Origin: Nitrospira sp. CG24B
Lineage (GTDB): Bacteria; Nitrospirota; Nitrospiria; Nitrospirales; Nitrospiraceae
NCBI GenBank assembly: GCA_002869845.2
Contig: NEWS02000004.1
Span: 1,049,879-1,113,878 of the forward strand
Direction of reading: 5' to 3'
DNA length: 64,000 nucleotides
Shown: piece after piece, positions 62,959 to 64,000 of the stretch
How positions within the stretch are numbered: position 1 is the first letter of the stretch
Layout of the letters: each line of letters begins with the position of its first letter
The notes under the pieces: model-generated
The model's database searches: none
What the model was told of the DNA's origin: nothing
Seen by the model: the letters and a program-made list of their open reading frames with translations, nothing else
Position numbers and translations under genes: made by a program

Positions 62959-64000
62959 CTAGAATAAGGTCCCGATCGTAAACTCGAACACGCCAAATCG
63001 CTCACCGGTCCGTTTATCAAGATTGATCCCATAGGCGACACGCAACGGCCCAAACGGAGAGATCCAGCGCCCTTCGAGACCAGCCGCACTCCTCAGATCG
63101 AGCGACAAGGGTTCATCGTCGTCAAACCCTTTTCCGTAGTCAAAAAAGAGCACGCCGTTCAATTTCGCCTCGGACGAGATCGTAAAGATCAGCTCGTTGC
63201 TGAAGATTAATTGTTTGGCCGCGCCGAATGGAGCACGAGTCGTGGGGACCGTGGGACCAGCCCGACCGAAGGCAAACCCACGCATGGTATTGATGCCGCC
63301 CACGAAGAACCGTTCATTCAAAGGAATCTGTGTCCCACCGAGCGCGATGACCTCTCCGAAACGAGCCCGCAACGAAATCCTCATATCCAGTGGAAGGGGT
63401 GTGACCTTGATGACGTCCACATGGTACTTGATGAAGTTATTGCTCCCGCCCATATAGGGCGTTCCGATATCAAATCCTCCACCGATGCGCCAACCGGATC
63501 TCGGATCAAGGTAGTAGTCTCTGGTATCCCGGAACAAAGCAAACCGAAAGCCTGTCGACGATCGGGTCCCTAACTGTCGACACACGATGGGGACCAAATC
63601 AGGACAGATACCGAGCTGAGGGTCCTTAAACGTGATTTGTTCTCCAAAGATGCTGACACTCCCTGTCACATATTCCGATAACCAACGGCCGAGTGTCACG
63701 TTTCCACCGGTCCGTTCCTCAAAATAGGACAGGTAATTCGTGATACTGCGGTAGCCGTCTATTTGCAATGAGGTCAAGGAGTCATTCAAATAGGGATTGC
63801 GGAAGGTAATGGACCCGAGACTTCTTCGCTGGCCCAGTTGCCCGCGGATGCGACCCATATAGCCGTATCCACCCAAATTCCCTTGGGTAATATCGGCGAT
63901 CGCCACCAGTCGATCCAGCGTACTGAACCCACCGCCGAGGCTGAACATCCCCGTCGGTTTTTCCTTCACCCGCACGTTCAGATCGACTTTGTCTGGCGCG
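62959..64000 (-). CDS. bamA: Outer-membrane assembly factor BamA, C-terminal part (cut by window edge)
   Basis: About 346 residues are visible, continuing past 64000. It begins at the end of the last POTRA domain (DKVDLNVRVKEKPTG), then the beta-barrel: GGFSTLDRLVAI, SWRIGGGFDIGTPY-like strands, and LNERFFVGGINTMRGF, the VRGF/IRGF-like motif in the loop that enters the barrel. The C-terminus FEFTIGTLF ends in the Phe expected of an outer-membrane protein. BamA inserts barrel proteins into the outer membrane; OmpH genes follow it directly. Confidence 0.93.
   Translation of the reverse strand, partial: APDKVDLNVRVKEKPTGMFSLGGGFSTLDRLVAIADITQGNLGGYGYMGRIRGQLGQRRSLGSITFRNPYLNDSLTSLQIDGYRSITNYLSYFEERTGGNVTLGRWLSEYVTGSVSIFGEQITFKDPQLGICPDLVPIVCRQLGTRSSTGFRFALFRDTRDYYLDPRSGWRIGGGFDIGTPYMGGSNNFIKYHVDVIKVTPLPLDMRISLRARFGEVIALGGTQIPLNERFFVGGINTMRGFAFGRAGPTVPTTRAPFGAAKQLIFSNELIFTISSEAKLNGVLFFDYGKGFDDDEPLSLDLRSAAGLEGRWISPFGPLRVAYGINLDKRTGERFGVFEFTIGTLF

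Noticed and set aside
1-64000. CRISPR arrays, tRNA or rRNA genes, transposase genes
   Set aside because: None was seen on reading; the repeats present are too few and irregular for CRISPR, and no transposase-like ORF is evident.
1-64000. Plus-strand genes
   Set aside because: Plus-strand ORFs lie opposite well-supported minus-strand genes and show no family patterns.

Overview
The window is 64 kb in which every gene I can support is on the minus strand, so transcription runs right to left. Gene content (complete lipid A/Kdo pathway, BamA, OmpH/Skp, heptosyltransferases, O-antigen genes) shows a Gram-negative, LPS-bearing bacterium. The gene style, moderate-to-high G+C and the family of short intergenic repeats make me think of Nitrospirota, probably Nitrospira; this is recognition by eye, not a database result.

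In transcriptional order: (1) 64000-50597, outer-membrane and LPS-core housekeeping: bamA (partial), two ompH/skp genes, fabZ, lpxA, lpxI, a Gfo/Idh/MocA oxidoreductase, lpxB, msbA, a DUF374 acyltransferase with a frameshift in an A9 run, waaA, lpxK and a heptosyltransferase-GmhB fusion. (2) 50474-46020: a methyltransferase, two GT9 heptosyltransferases, a winged-helix/Rossmann regulator and a NusG/RfaH-like antiterminator. The antiterminator looks like the entry point of a surface-polysaccharide locus of about 39 kb. (3) 45917-34712: NUDIX, Wzx-like flippase, GT2, B12-radical SAM, then an unusual sugar-nucleotide module: HddA-like heptose kinase, WcaG-like epimerase/reductase, a split two-subunit thiamine-diphosphate enzyme, a ColD-type dehydratase with His in place of the PLP lysine, an HddC-like nucleotidyltransferase and an SDR. 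(4) 34672-20128: Wzm/Wzt ABC exporter, then a variable block with a GT2, a ThsB-like TIR protein, a giant radical SAM protein, an SDR, a long GT4, a further GT-like protein and three methyltransferases. (5) 19995-7089: glycosyltransferases, an SGNH hydrolase, a WbpV/WbpL/WbpM-like initiation set and an O-antigen ligase. (6) 6951-1: KdsC-like phosphatase, GDP-mannose genes (manC, manB), a DUF3108 protein, fructose bisphosphatase, class I aldolase and an HtrA-type protease cut by the window edge.

The genes work together as an LPS/O-antigen factory: sugar-1-phosphates from gluconeogenesis (FBP, aldolase) feed GDP-mannose and GDP-heptose synthesis; lipid A, Kdo and heptose core are made and flipped by MsbA; O-chains are started on undecaprenyl phosphate, extended by at least nine glycosyltransferases, decorated by methyltransferases and radical SAM enzymes, exported by Wzm/Wzt and/or Wzx, and ligated by WaaL.

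The most novel-looking element is an unnamed domain of about 55 residues with a [YF]N[LI][VI] core followed by an aromatic [YF][AG][VIM] segment. It recurs five to seven times at the C-termini of three otherwise unrelated enzymes (GT2, radical SAM, GT4) between 23.5 and 32.3 kb, next to an orphan TIR gene. Other notable points are the predicted branched 3-deoxy-heptose pathway, a 120-bp repeat abutting stop codons in three places, and a protein fusion whose linker is encoded by a palindrome.
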